A stretch of DNA of 64,000 nt from Adiantum capillus-veneris (taxonomy: Eukaryota; Streptophyta; Polypodiopsida; Polypodiales; Pteridaceae): contig CM043943.1 in assembly GCA_014529385.2 (NCBI GenBank), positions 102,527,855 to 102,591,854 on the forward strand, written 5' to 3'. A program made the translations under genes and the position numbers. This document shows, piece by piece, positions 10,640 through 22,189 of this stretch (its first letter is position 1; the number at the start of each line of letters is the position of its first letter). Below the pieces are notes generated by a model. It saw nothing but the letters and a program-made list of their open reading frames with translations. It was not told where the DNA came from and did not search any database.

Positions 10640-11275
10640 AGATTAATTTTCTTACTTTAAGATAATTATCATGGCTTAATTACAATGTAAAATAACTTTG
10701 ATAAATAGCACTTAATTATCTAACTTGTATTTACTAATTTTCCACTTTAATTTGTGGCTCAAAATAGCTAATTTTTTCTTAATTAAATACTTATATTAAC
10801 TATCTATTAATGAATAATCTACCCCACATTTCAAATAGTGTTTTCTAATTGTGATAATTAACTTAAGAATATTGGAGTTAATAAAGTAGATTTTTCATCA
10901 AGTTTTTTATTAAAAAGGCTAATTTTTATCTAATTAATTAAAAACTAATCAAAAAATTATGATACAATTTTTTTAGCTTCTTAGTAGTCTAATAGATCTT
11001 TGATAATTATCTTATATTAATCTAAGTTTAATAAGTATAATTACTCTTAATTTAAGACTAGAAATATTAATTTCAATCCTAATATGATTTAATAATTAAT
11101 TAGATTAATATCCCTAATCTTAATCCAAGTAATCATCAAAATATTAAGAGTTAAGAGAGTAATTTATAATGTAAATAAGTTTAATATTCTTAATTAGTTA
11201 GATAAATTAAGAAAATAGAGGTAAATTAGCATAATTTTGTTAATTAAAAAGAGATTAGGCTAATTATCGTGGATA
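10640..11275. other. Very AT-rich spacer
   Basis: Strongly AT-rich sequence with many TTAATTA and TAATTA runs and no ORF of note. It could be a scaffold-attachment-like or decayed intergenic segment. I see no domain or repeat unit in it. Confidence 0.6.
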
Positions 11276-12528
11276 ATCCAGCCCTACAACTCCCCTAGCA
11301 CCCCCTGCTGCCTTTTTTGTCCCTGGCAGGTCAGTGATGACCCCTCCCATCACCTGTCAGCTTTAAAAATCAAATCTGCTAAATTTTGACCTATTTTTTA
11401 GCTTAATTGGTAAATATCTGCAAAATATCTCGGAGGCCTTAGAAAAACTCTATGCTTAAATGATTACTGCAACCATCCAATTTTTTTTAATCAAATTACT
11501 TGACATTGAATCTTTTGAAGGGACTCACGGGGTCAGTTTTTGTCCAAACTTAATTCTGAAATTTTTAGTGTTGTGCTTAAGATTCCAGAAATACCATTTT
11601 TACTTGCTTTTGAGATAGTGTTTTTCCTATTTGTATGTCCAATGATGTCTCTAAAGCTTTGAGTTCATCCTCTGCAACTAGAAAGGTCGAGACCTTATAA
11701 TCACCCCAACTCAAGAATTTGAGATGCCCTCATCTCAACTGAAATTGGGAAAGTCTTTGAGAAAAGAGGTTTCATTTTCTCAAGTGGCATCTTTGGTGGG
11801 ATAATCTTTCCACTTTACCAAGTGTTCCTGATTACTCTAAGAGTTCATTCTAGTTTTAAGGATACAATCTGGTTGGAGTTTCTACAATTCCTTACTGATT
11901 ACTTGCTACTCAATTTTCCCCCAAGAAACTCTCAATGTTGAGTCCATCTTAAAAACCTTTACAAACCATTTGTATCATCTCAAAAACTAAGTTAAATCCA
12001 TTCCATAAAAGATCCATATATCCACCTTGTTAACATGCACGAGCTCGGTCTAACTGACCATTCAGAGCAATCAGCATTTGACAAGTACTGTGTATTCTAG
12101 CTTTGCCAATCTGAACGCACTCGCGGCGTGTTCTTTCCATTCTGAGCAATCTGAATTCGGCACAAGCTTCCACCGTTGCACCAGAGTAATCCCTTTGTGC
12201 TCTAGCATGGTTGACCAACAATATGTAAAGGGTTTTAAGAGGTATCATATCAAAAGTTCTTTTTGTCTCTAGGTCATTTTTCAAGGAAGGCTATCTTGTG
12301 CACAAGGAATGTGAGTTGGACAACTATCTCATTTCTAAGATTCGAATCCTGCCTTCCTATCGAGAACCTCTTTCTCATTTGCTAGATCTACCCTTAATTT
12401 CTTGATTGAATACTGACTTAACTTAAGATTCCTTAAGTAATTTTGGAAAAGAAAATAATGTATACCATTATAATATATAAGTAACTCAAAGTTTTACATT
12501 ATCAGTTTATAGTGGTTTACAAAATTTT
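11276..12528. other. Spacer without recognised genes
   Basis: This holds an imperfect inverted repeat near 11322-11360 (CTGGCAGGT / ACCTGTCAG) and one minus-strand frame of 84 residues (12284-12030, rich in Arg and Glu) that I do not recognise. It may be untranslated or 3' sequence of the decayed gypsy element whose gag follows, but I cannot show this. Confidence 0.4.
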
Positions 12529-13440
12529 CTATTGTTGTTGAGCTCTAGGATTGCTAACTGTGGCCAAACAAGTGGCTGTTTCATCTTCCTCGTTCATTAA
12601 GGTTGGTTCTCCCATGATTGCGTAAGCTCTACCTCCTCTTGCTCTTCCTCTACCTCGTCCTCCATTTCTACTACCTCTAAGATTATCTCCTTGATTTTGA
12701 GGAATGGCTCTAGCAGTAGTACGAGGGTTTTTCTCTTCTGGGCAGTTATTTCTATAATGCCCCATTTGATTGCACCCATAGCACCTTAACCTTTGGGAAG
12801 GTCTTCTCCAAGTTCACAAATTTGCAGCTACTCCACGTTGCTGATATCCTTGGTTGAAAGTTTCCCCTAAAGTTATTAAATCCATTATAGTTCCTTGTAG
12901 AATTGGTTCCTTCAGCTGCAAGAGGCTTGGCCCTGAGAAGGGCATCCTGAATTGCACTCAGGGGTTTGTTGAGGCCTTGACAAAAGCAAGAAATTTGTTG
13001 CTCCATGGTCATCTGGGGAGCATAGCTTCGTAAAGACACAAACTTTGTGTAGTACTCCTCCATAGAGAGTCCTAGCTGGCGTACACTAGAGAATTTGTTC
13101 ATCTTGATAACTTGATGTGCAGGAGGGAGATATCGTTCTTTAAATTGTCTGCTTCATTTTCTCCCAAGACGGACTACTCGTGGGATTATCTCTGCAGTGT
13201 TTCTTCCATCAACGTTTGGCATCTCCACTGAGATGGAATATACCCAACATTGTTTGGTTTTCTTGAGCAGTTCTTGCAGCTTTAAAATAGTCGTCTATAG
13301 CATCTAACCATGCTTCGGCATCTCGCTCTAAATTGGGTCCCTCTCCCTTGAAGGTAGGGAGTTGGACTTGCTTTAGTAGTAATTTTTTCTCTTGAGTAAC
13401 AATGTAAAGGCTATTTACGCGAGTATTTTCTTGAGATTGA
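12529..13440 (-). pseudogene. Gypsy gag with zinc knuckle (element 3)
   Basis: Reading leftward from about 13440, one frame gives LPTFKGEGPN, AEAWLDAIDDYFKAA and GDAKRWWKKHC, typical of the Retrotrans_gag capsid domain. A second piece follows (13102-12752: LSMEEYYTKFVSLRSYAPQM, ISCFCQGL). A third (12765-12529) carries the knuckle CYGCNQMGHYRNNC and a Gly/Arg-rich tail (RNGGRGRGRARGG). At least two frameshifts separate the pieces. No pol was found to the left, so the element is truncated. Confidence 0.78.
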
Positions 13441-13641
13441 ATTAGTGGAATTTAGTACCATATGAAATCTATCTTACTTATGCTTTTAACTTATCTCATA
13501 CTCAAAACTTTTGCACTTAGGATGAAAACAATTTCCAAACCATAAACAAAACTACTTATAGCATACCCATAAGAACCATAGTATGTACAAGAGTTAATAT
13601 AATCCATGAAGATCCTACTATGTACAAAGGTGACAACAGTC

Positions 13642-13902
13642 CTATACTAAAATCTTGTGGACTTTGAATGGATCCGATATAGGATCAAAATATACAACAT
13701 CTTTTGGTCCACTAAAACTAGGGCCTACACCTATGGGTCTAATTCTACCTGGGTAGATTACTTTCGACACCAGATTAAACACCCACTGATTCTGTGATAC
13801 TTGGGCACCATCCACTACAAAGGTTTCCTCTGGATTCTCTATCCCAATGAGAAAGTATACTTTAATCACTTGAAGATCTTCGACCCATTTGAGTCTCTTC
13901 AT
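13642..13902 (-). other. Short ORF in the leader of element 3
   Basis: An 86-residue frame between the primer binding site and gag on the minus strand. It contains VYFLIGIENPEETF and PISDPFKVHKILV. I recognise no domain. It may be an upstream ORF or chance. The rest of the leader (13441-14252) holds pyrimidine-rich text and nothing I can name. Confidence 0.3.
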
Positions 13903-14252
13903 ATTTAGTTATAAACCTTCTAACTCTCCGGCATCAGTGAAGAAAATTTCACCACACCCAGACCACTTGATCCTTCAAGTGGGAGGAGAAAATCTCATGT
14001 CTAGCCATTTCATCACTCTTTTTCGCACTGAATAGTGTCGGCATAGACAAGCCCTCATAAACCTAATGTTGAAATCCATGAATTTGCAATAGGCCTAATA
14101 GAAATCTTCCTGCAAAGAGGGAGATAATTCTCTCTCTTTCATTCTCTCCCTCTTTTCAATTAAATACTTCTTTGATTGAATTTGTCAAAGATCACTTATT
14201 TCATGCTAACACCTTAAAATTTTCCCTAGGTCCAAGACTTTAATTAACACAC

Positions 14253-14264
14253 ACTCTGATACAA
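14253..14264 (-). promoter_or_regulatory. Initiator-Met-type primer binding site (element 3), degraded
   Basis: The minus strand reads TTGTATCAGAGT, ten of twelve matches to TGGTATCAGAGC. It lies downstream of a putative LTR and upstream of gag in the right order for a minus-strand gypsy element. Confidence 0.65.
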
Positions 14265-15470
14265 CTTCTAAGATCCCCAACCCATCAATACCAAAATTGG
14301 GATGGGGTCCTTGACATGTCTCTAGGCCTAATAAAAATCAAAGTCTCTAAACAAGAAAAATCCAAGGAATAGACCTTTACCATTGACAATGGCTCGGGTG
14401 TATAGACCTAGAAGAAGATCTACTCATGTCTTGCAGCGGAAACGGGACAACATACTAAAAGTCCAAAACTATTTTAGCTCTATAACGTCCACAAGTTTGG
14501 CTAAGGTATCCTCAACCAACACTTTTTTCACCCTAACAGATGTGAGGGCACAGCCGTTGGTGGACTCCTCTTTCAAATGAAGAAGTTTTTTAAACGTTTT
14601 TAGTGCGTAGGGATGGATAGTTACCTGAGTAATCACGTCCACCCGTCCATGATTGACAACCACCCCGCACTCACACATGGTTCTTTTTTCTTCTAATTAC
14701 TATCACATTGTTTTAACATTTATAATAATGGTTTCTTTTAACTTTCTATCACAGTAATTCCTTCAATCAAGTATTAAAGACAGCATTGAAAAGCACTCTT
14801 TTAGCAACAGACATCTTTAAACTTAAGACAAGGTATTGTCAATCAAAACATTGTCCATAATAACCATGACCATACTCTTCTTGTCTCAAGACCACCTAAA
14901 GGTGAAAAACAACACCCACTACTTGTTCACAATCCGGGGTGAATAAACCCCCACCCAAGGTTCGTAGTGCCCATACACCAAACCAGTTGTCCATACAATC
15001 AGGCGGCTCCCCTAGGATAAAAACGGTATCCTAATTTATGTAGAAACATCAAGACATGACACGGAGTAGAAACTCATCGTTCATGGGGGTAACCGACTTA
15101 TCCATGGCTGGAAAGCCATCATTATTCATCAAAACATATCGAGGAGTCGGAGGCGTCTTGAGACAAGGGTGTCTTAAGGATGATCAAACATATCTTTCCT
15201 AGTTCAATCTAAGCTAATCCAAACATTTCTTTCCTAATTTACAAACAAGTATACGTTGGTTTCTTGGAATATGCCTTCCATTTTTGAGCCAATTTCACCT
15301 TTCCTTATTTACAAACAAGTATACGTTGGTTTTTTGGAAGATGCCTTCCCTTTTTATGCCAATTTCACCTTTCCTAATTCCTTACTCACTCTTTTACATA
15401 TGCAATGTTATTACTTAAATAAGAACGTGAATTATTCAAAACTAAAATTATAATGAAGACCCACCTGGGA
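14265..15470 (-). repeat. Putative 5' LTR of element 3 (outer end uncertain)
   Basis: The segment beyond the primer binding site has no gag/pol coding capacity and begins, in minus-strand sense, with GGATCTTAGAAG at the LTR end. The usual TG/CA terminus is degraded. It includes a 70-bp tandem duplication near its outer end. Without a partner the length is inferred only from where the next element begins. Confidence 0.45.
15230..15369. repeat. 70-bp tandem duplication
   Basis: Two adjacent 70-bp units (15230-15299 and 15300-15369) both begin TTTCCT(A/T)ATTTACAAAC and end CCAATTTCACC, with a handful of substitutions. A third unit starts (TTTCCTAATT) and then diverges. The repeat is not in frame with any gene. 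Confidence 0.9.
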
Positions 15471-15500
15471 CTGGTCGGGTATTTATTGTAGTGTCGAGGC

Positions 15501-17894
15501 TTGAATGCTCTCATTAGTAGGCCTACTACTAGGTCCGGCCTCGTCGTCGTGCGACGCTCTAGCTCTTTTAGGAATACTACCCTCATCATCAGATTCTACT
15601 ATGTCACTCCAAGTGTAGGTTTCGAAGCAATTGGTGTTGTTTTGATGCAAAAAGATCCTAAAACATCATACATGAGGCCGATCTATTTTGCAAGCAAGGT
15701 GATGACTCCGACCGAGAAGGGATACACTGAAATGGAGAAAGTGGTCTTTGCAATCTTGTTTGCGGTAAGGAAGTTTCAATCGTATCTTCTCCCTGTGCCA
15801 TTTGTTTTTCTCACCTTAGAGCACAATCTACCATATGTAGTACAACACATGAGCCTCTCATCTAGAATAGCAAAGTGGGTGCTTGAACTCCAAGAATTTA
15901 AATACACTTTCCTTGTAGAAGATAGCACAAGAGCAGGACTTGCAGACATTCTCACCTACAAAGTGAGAGAAAGGGAAGGATCACGACTACAAAGAGAGGA
16001 AGGCTCAAAACAGTTCAAAGTGAAGGATATTGATAATGCCCATACTTTATGCTTTGACGGAGCTTATCAATGCCAACAAGACAAAGCAGCAGGGGGGATC
16101 ATCATTTTGAACCCACAAAAGGAGGTAATGGTTAGAAAAGGTATCACTCTACCCAATGTTCACTCTAACAATGAGGCTGAGTATGCTTCTCTAACCCTTG
16201 GGTTAGAAGAATGCAAAGAATTAGGCATACAAAGACTTTTTATAAAAGGTGATTCTTTGCTAGTGGTCAGGCAAATCCAAGGGACTTGGAGGTGCAAGAA
16301 TCGTACATTGTTTGAGTGGCTTAGTAGTGTAAGAGCTTTGATGAAAGGTTTTAAAGCAACACAGGTACAACACATTGTGAGAACTCATAACAAGGAAGCA
16401 GACTTACTCGCAAATGAAAAGCTTCAAATGGCGGTAGGAGGTGTGAAACTATATGAACCCAAATATCAAGGTCAAGAGGAGCTAAAAGACATTATCTTCT
16501 TTCTACAAGCAAGTGAGTGTCCCAAACACTTAGACAAGGTGCAAAGACATAGACTAGTTAAGAAGGCCACACCTTACCAGTTGATCGGGGATGATTTATA
16601 TCACAAAGGGAAAGATTTGGTCTTGAGGAGAGTACCAGGTGTGCAAGAGATAGAGAAAATTCTTCTTTCATGTCATGATGATGTCTGTGGTGGTCACTTT
16701 TCTCAAGATATTACAAGTAGGAAGATTTTACAAGCAGGGTTTATTTGGCCGAGCTTACATCGTGATGTCCAATATTGGTGTAAGGCATGTAAGCCATGCC
16801 AAATTGCTGGGGATAGACGACTAACATATGAGCCTCGAGTCCCAATAATATCTTATGGCCCTTTTGAAAATTGGGGTGTGGATGCAATAGGTCCCCTACC
16901 TTGTACTTCTACAGGGAATGTTTTCCTCATCATGGGTGTTGACTGCATGACACGATGGGCAGAAGCAACAAGCACAACCCGAATCACAGCTGAAGAGGTA
17001 TCAAAGTTTATTTTTGACCATATTTGTAGTAGGTTTGGAACACCCCTAGAAATCTTATCAGATCGAGGCTCGGGTTTTAGGGCTGACCTTCTGAATGATC
17101 TCTTGAGGAGGTTAAAAGTGAAACACCTGCATTCCACACCCTACTATCCTCAATGCAATGGATTGGTGGAAAAAGTGAATGGAATGATATGTAAGATCAT
17201 TTCTAAGCAGGTTGTGGACCGGCCTAATGATTGGGATCGCCATTTGACGGCTGTTCTTTGGGCGTATAGGACATCTTTCAAGGTATCTACCCAATTCATC
17301 CATTTTCATCTAGTTTATGGACAGGAGGCACTTCTCCCCATTGAGGTAGAGCTCTCAAGCTTGCGCGTTCTTGCAAGAGTGGCAAAAAAACCAAAAGAGG
17401 TTCTACATGAAAGGATCTTAGATCTCCAACGACTTGAGCTAGATAGAGAAGAGTCCATTGATCACTACATCACCAAAGCGACAAGCCAAAGGGACAAAAT
17501 CAACAAGAAGCTCAAGGGGAAAGGATTGAAGGAAGGTATGTTGGTTCTTCGCTATGATAACCGACTTGATACTCGACTTGACAAAAAGTTTTAGCAAAGA
17601 TGGGAGGGACCTTTCATGATAAAAACAAAGTTTGGGAATGGTAGTTACAGATTAGCAGATTTATCAGGAAAACTCCACAAGACCAGAGTCAATGGATGGA
17701 GATTAAAGCCCTACTTTCAACGTATCAATCCGTTGATAGGAATTCATCTGCCTACATCGTCTAAGCTCCAAATTGGCATGGCTCCCTTCGGCTTGGCAAA
17801 TGCTCCACCTATTTTTAAAGCTTTGATGTGCAAAGAAGAACCAGCCTTGGAATCTGAACATACCCAAGGCAACCCTCCCATCCCCAATTTATGA
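15501..17894 (+). pseudogene. RT connection, RNase H and integrase polyprotein, one in-frame stop
   Basis: The frame is open for 697 codons, hits TAG at 17592-17594, then continues in the same frame to 17894. Residues 1-31 (before FYYVTPSVG) look like flanking DNA read by chance. RNase H: DGAY at 186-189, EAEY at 225-228, KGDSLL at 249-254, Asp301. Integrase: HHCC module (CHDDVCGGHF 391-400, CKACKPCQ 427-434), core with Asp461, Asp521 and Glu557, i.e. the D,D35E spacing. The post-stop part is an integrase tail (YRLADLSGK, VNGWRLKPYF). No chromodomain is seen. All integrase catalytic residues are kept. Confidence 0.9.
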
Positions 17895-18048
17895 AATTGA
17901 GGTAATGAAAAGCAGGTCTAATGGAGTAAAAGAGTGCATGACACTCCTCCTATTGAAAAACAAAAGTGGAAAAGAAAAAATAACAAAAAAAAGAAAAAAA
18001 AGAAGAAAAAGAAGCAACACCTTCCTCCTAAAGATATGACTATCTCTA

Positions 18049-18062
18049 GGCTTGGGGGAGGG
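18049..18062 (+). promoter_or_regulatory. Polypurine tract (element 4)
   Basis: The run GGCTTGGGGGAGGG lies about 150 bases after the integrase frame and just before the putative LTR. It fits the primer for plus-strand DNA synthesis. Confidence 0.65.
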
Positions 18063-19137
18063 CTAATATGAGTGGCATAAAATGGTAACCATCTTTTTGC
18101 AACATTTTTCAGCCTACTCAATGTCCTCTTCCTCATATGTGTATATATTTTTCTACGCTATTAAGTTATCTAGAGTAAATTCCCCCTCTTCGTTTAACCT
18201 TTGTGGCGATACATACATTGTACTCTTCCCAAAAATGTCACCTTAGTTATATATTTATATTACCACCCTTTTCTTTTTTGCTTTGTAAATAAAAGTCAGC
18301 ATACAATAACCAACTATCTACCCCCAAACTTTCTTACCTCTTGTGAATTAGTAGTAGAAAAATAATATATCCATCTTCCATCCCATTTAGATAAACTACC
18401 ATGGAAATTAACTCTCCACTTGTCTTTACCAAAGATTATGGTCCCTCTCTACAAGTCTTCTATGCCCCTACATAGGTGGCCCAATATCTCTTAAGAATAT
18501 ACATATAGTTTTTCTCCTTTCAAAAAGACTCCAATTGTATATTCTTTTCACAAGAAAATAATATTGGGCCCTCCTCTATTTGTTTAAGCATCATAGCCTT
18601 TTGAAAAAGCATGATTCCGGATACATACAAGCAAAGGGCCCATACAAGAAGACTTGGAAGCAAAGGTTCCGTAGCCTAGTGTGGACCTTCCAAACCGAAT
18701 TCCTTGGTGCATGGGCATGAAGAATAGTCCAAATTCATATCAAACATGTTGAGAAGGTCAAATTTGTCTTTTGAAGCATGTCATTCCGAGCTACAGGTAA
18801 AAAGTTATGGTCAAAATAGTATAAATCTGTCAGATTCGTAGCAAAAGGGAACTGTAAATCAAGTAAATCAAGAGGGTGAGATCTTATTTTTCCCCTACTC
18901 ATCTTCTAGAAGAGCAATGAGTGTTCAAGGTCACTTGCATGTGATGGAACCAACCTAAAGATGCTTTCTAAATGCCAAGACATACAAGTTGAGATACCCC
19001 GCAAGAGCCACCCGTAGGGCCTCATGGTGGGGCCCACCTACATTATGCACCCCTATGGAAACTTCACGGTCTAAAATGATATTTTTGGTATATAAATAGT
19101 CCCTTTTATGTCCAATATTCAATGAGTGATCAAAGGA

Positions 19138-19174
19138 CACTTAATTAGGGCTAATCACTTACCCTAATTAAGTG
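19138..19174. promoter_or_regulatory. Perfect 13-bp inverted repeat upstream of the TATA box
   Basis: Arms CACTTAATTAGGG (19138-19150) and CCCTAATTAAGTG (19162-19174) are exact reverse complements with an 11-base spacer. The right arm ends 25 bases before the TATAAATAG at 19200. It may be a dimer binding site or a stem-loop in U3. Confidence 0.7.
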
Positions 19175-19199
19175 TAACATAATCCCACTCCTACACAAC

Positions 19200-19208
19200 T
19201 ATAAATAG
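19200..19208 (+). promoter_or_regulatory. TATA box in the LTR of element 4
   Basis: TATAAATAG followed by a C-rich run and GGAGAGACTC. A second identical 9-mer lies 109 bases upstream at 19091-19099. Either could drive transcription. Confidence 0.55.
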
Positions 19209-19550
19209 CCCCCCTCGGAGAGACTCAAGGACACACACCTATATTTTCAACTTCATGTTGTTTCTTGATCAATAGTAGAGAAAACCCCAACTCTCCCTCT
19301 TTCACATCCTCCCTCCTAACCCTCCTCTTTGGAGGAAGTGCAACTCTATCCTCCACTCTTTCTATTCTACAATCTCTTACTCCATCAACCCAATCAATCA
19401 TTTTTAGCACCTCAATAACTTGTAAATACATCATGATCTCTCTCATGGTTATGTTAATGATCATTAAATCATCTTCAAAAAACTTTCAAGTGTCGCAATT
19501 CGTGATGGTTAGCCAGCGTCTGTCCTCCCCTTAAAAGGTGTGCGAGAAAT

Positions 19551-20129
19551 CAAGTAAGTGTTCTATTCTCAATTTACCATTGGTTTGTTTCTCCACACTT
19601 ATTCAATTGGTTTAAATAAATTTCTCACTCCAACTCTCTTTTGTTTCATTACATACATGTGGCTACCTCTCATGGTGATTTTATTTGTGTCACGGCATTG
19701 CATAGATGGAGATGAGCTCTCTATGCAAAGTGTGTTAGTTTGATGTAAGTGATTCTCTTGTGTGTTTGAGAGGCAAGTCTTGTGCACGTGATTTTTTGAT
19801 GAGTGCTTGAGAGAGGAGGAGTTTGGATGTATTATGGGTATTCTTATGGGGAGAAGGTGAATGCTATTCCACAAATTGCATATTTCATTTGATGCACGGC
19901 ATTGGGTTGCATAATCGTTGATGGTGTTCAAGTGTCCAAAGTGTATATAGAGTAAGGGGGTTTTCAAAGTGTGTTTCTTGAGTGGGTGAGTGCAAGTGTT
20001 ATTTTGATTGGTTTCCTTCTCCACTCCCAAAAGAAGGTGGTGCCCCAAGTAGTGTGCGTACCTCTTTACGAACATTTTGTGAGGGTAGGACCATTGGTTT
20101 GGGTTTAGAGGACCCATTTCAAAAAGCTC
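19551..20129. other. No recognised gene
   Basis: GT-rich sequence with no domain on either strand. A 172-residue minus-strand frame (20117-19599) has a His/Asn-rich, low-complexity composition and reads like chance translation. It may be U5 or leader of element 4. Confidence 0.4.
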
Positions 20130-21116
20130 GCCCTCAGTAGCAACATAAACATGGTACTTAGTTAACTTGGCATAAACAATACTTTTGCAAGAGAGAGAGA
20201 GAGTTTAGAGAACATGACAATAGTTGAGGACCGGATTCATATGGAGCCGGTCCCCCCTCCAAATAGGCATTTGTATTATAGTTTCTCCCATCAAGAGAGA
20301 CTTGGTACAATACAATTTTTGTGTTCCTTGTGACCTAGGTGATGCAATGAATATGGAAAGCTTCATGCATTACAAACATAGCATAAACTTTGTAGAAATC
20401 ATTAACTATCCCAAGCCTCAGTCCCAAGGCCTCAAACACCTTCGAAGGTGGAGAGAGCTAGTGGGGAATGAGGATAGGGAAGAGGAAGAAGAAACATTCC
20501 ATAGGAGGAAGAAATAATTCCTCACTTATCATCACCCTTCTTGCTAGCATACGTAATAGCATAAGAGTGAATATGGAGAAGATGGCAAGCTTAAGCATTG
20601 AAGCATGGCTCTTGGTTGGATTTGCATTCCATAGCCAAGAGTGTTGGTGTAGGCTCTCACTTGTCACAATCTTGGAGAAGGAGGTGGAGTTCCTCAACTT
20701 TCACCAAATGAGAATGGATCCACAAAATGACTGTGTGTGTGTGGTGTATGTCCCCCTAGCACCCCCCTTGCTTGCTTGGGGGGAGTTGCAACTTTTCCAC
20801 ATGCTGCAAGCTCATTGGACCCCTCTTCCCCTAGCCAATCACATGCAGCATGCAGTCAAGTACATGGGTAGTCTTTTAACAAGTATCCTCCTTACCCTTT
20901 AGAGAGAGAGATCTTGAAAATATTTAGAAATTTGTTGAATGGAACTAGAAGCTCATTGGACCCCTCTTTAGCCCAACCAATAACATTGAAGTACACCATG
21001 TGGTTCAGCTTAGTGAGAGTCTGACATGTGTCCCATGTGCCCTTTTAGAAAAGGGTTGCCCTTTGGGTGAGTGTAAGGTTAGGTCAAAGATTCCCCTAAC
21101 TTTGGGACTTTCATTC

Positions 21117-21385
21117 ATAGGAAGCTTCTCAAAAAACTTCCTCATTAAGCTTGTAGGGTCTCTTTTTTACTCAAGCACCTTACCCCCCATGCATAGGAAG
21201 CTTCTCAAGCAACTTCCTCATTAAGTTTGTAGGGTCTCTTTTTGACTCAAACACCTTACCCCCCATGCACAGGAAGCTTCTCAAGAAACTTCCTCATTAA
21301 GTTTATAGGGTCTCTTTTTGACTCAAGCACCTTACCCCCCATGCATAGGAAGCTTCTCAAGCACCGTCCTCATTAAGTATGACAC
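21117..21385. repeat. 76-bp tandem repeat, three units plus a partial
   Basis: The marker GAAGCTTCTCAA recurs at 21121, 21197, 21273 and 21349, exactly 76 bases apart. The units share CTTCCTCATTAAG, TAGGGTCTCTTTTT and CACCTTACCCCCCATGCA. Confidence 0.92.
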
Positions 21386-21430
21386 GTACCTCAAGTACCT
21401 TAGTCATCAAGCATGACAAGCACCTTAGGT

Positions 21431-21600
21431 AGTTCCCACCTCAAGCTCAGCCCTAGCTTGCCTAAGGTCAAAGGCAAGTTTAGGTGGGGTTCCCACCTCA
21501 AGCTCAGCCCTAGCTTGCCTAATGTCAAAGGTAAGTTTAGGTCGGGTTCCTACCTTAAGCTCAGCCCTAGCTTGCCTAAGGTCAAAGTAATTTTAACACT
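21431..21600. repeat. 57-bp tandem repeat, three units
   Basis: The segment CAAGCTCAGCCCTAGCTTGC recurs every 57 bases (markers at 21441, 21498, 21555). As 57 is a multiple of three, a short plus frame reads it as a 19-residue peptide repeat (KLSPSLPKVKGKFR). I take this as a by-product, not a gene. Confidence 0.9.
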
Positions 21601-21810
21601 AACCATTGGAGGTCTTTTATGAATCTAACCCTAAGGTCTTTTAAGCTCCATTAGTTAACCTTGCTCTTTGACAGACCATCTCTCATTTGGGCCCCTTTAC
21701 CATTGGCCCGGTGTTGAGATAGATCCTTCAGCACATGTCTATATTCTAACCCTTGTTCCCGTTTATTATCCCACATTGAATGATCGGTTTAATATGAGAA
21801 AATCGTTTGG

Positions 21811-22189
21811 GTTGGTTAGATATTAGATTTAATGACATTTCCTCTCTCTTGAAGTCATAATCGTCCTCGACTATGAGGTAAAAGAGATAAATCCATAGTC
21901 ATTAGTCAATTTGTCTTAGCGGATAGAGGATCCCCTTTTTACCCTACGACATCATTCCAAGATGGATGATTAATCCATTTGGTGCTTGGGAGACATAGTT
22001 GCCGCAAGCATGTCTACCATTTAGTCCATTTCATCCTCCCAAGTAGAGTGACAAATTCTACATGGTGTTTGAGAGACGTCATCATCCCAAACATGATTCT
22101 TAGTATGCATACTACTTAAATTTGTGGACAATAAAGAGATAATTAGTCTTATAAGACAAAAACATTATCATTTAAAAGAAACATGTAAA
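21811..22189. other. No recognised gene
   Basis: Non-coding sequence between the LTR fragment and the chromodomain remnant. It could include the 3' LTR of the minus-strand remnant at 22190-22740, but no polypurine tract or terminal TG/CA pair was identified. Confidence 0.35.

Larger units (their letters stand above)
15590..19550 (+). mobile_element. Element 4: Ty3/gypsy, 5' truncated, pol and 3' LTR
   Basis: The element begins abruptly inside the RT connection domain. It continues through RNase H and integrase to a polypurine tract near 18049 and a 3' LTR of which the right end is not located. It is related to element 1 but on the opposite strand. Gag, protease and most of RT are missing. 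Confidence 0.85.
18063..19550 (+). repeat. Putative 3' LTR of element 4
   Basis: It starts after the polypurine tract; the nearest TG is at 18069 (TGAGTGGCATAAAATGG). It holds two TATAAATAG boxes (19091-19099 and 19200-19208) with a strong inverted repeat between them. The right end is not defined because no partner LTR is in the window; the sequence to about 20130 shows no gene and may include U5. Confidence 0.5.
20130..21810 (-). repeat. LTR fragment, minus strand, same family as the LTR at 35856-37431
   Basis: The plus strand here matches the reverse complement of about 36190-37300. Shared text includes GAGGACCGGAT, TATAGTTTCTCCCATCAAGA, ACACCTTCGAAG and TGGCTCTTGGTTGGATTTGC. No PBS or coding sequence flanks it, and the end nearest 20130 lacks the last ~120 bases seen in the other copy. 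It is therefore a truncated or solo LTR. It carries two extra tandem arrays (76 bp and 57 bp) not present in the other copy. The outer limit near 21810 is approximate. Confidence 0.75.

Noticed and set aside
12153-12163. GAATTCGGCAC, resembling a cDNA-library adaptor
   Set aside because: Only 11 bases match and the flanks look like normal genomic text; probably coincidence.
19599-20117. 172-residue minus-strand ORF
   Set aside because: His/Asn/Thr-rich composition without any motif, in a GT-rich region next to an LTR. It is taken as chance.
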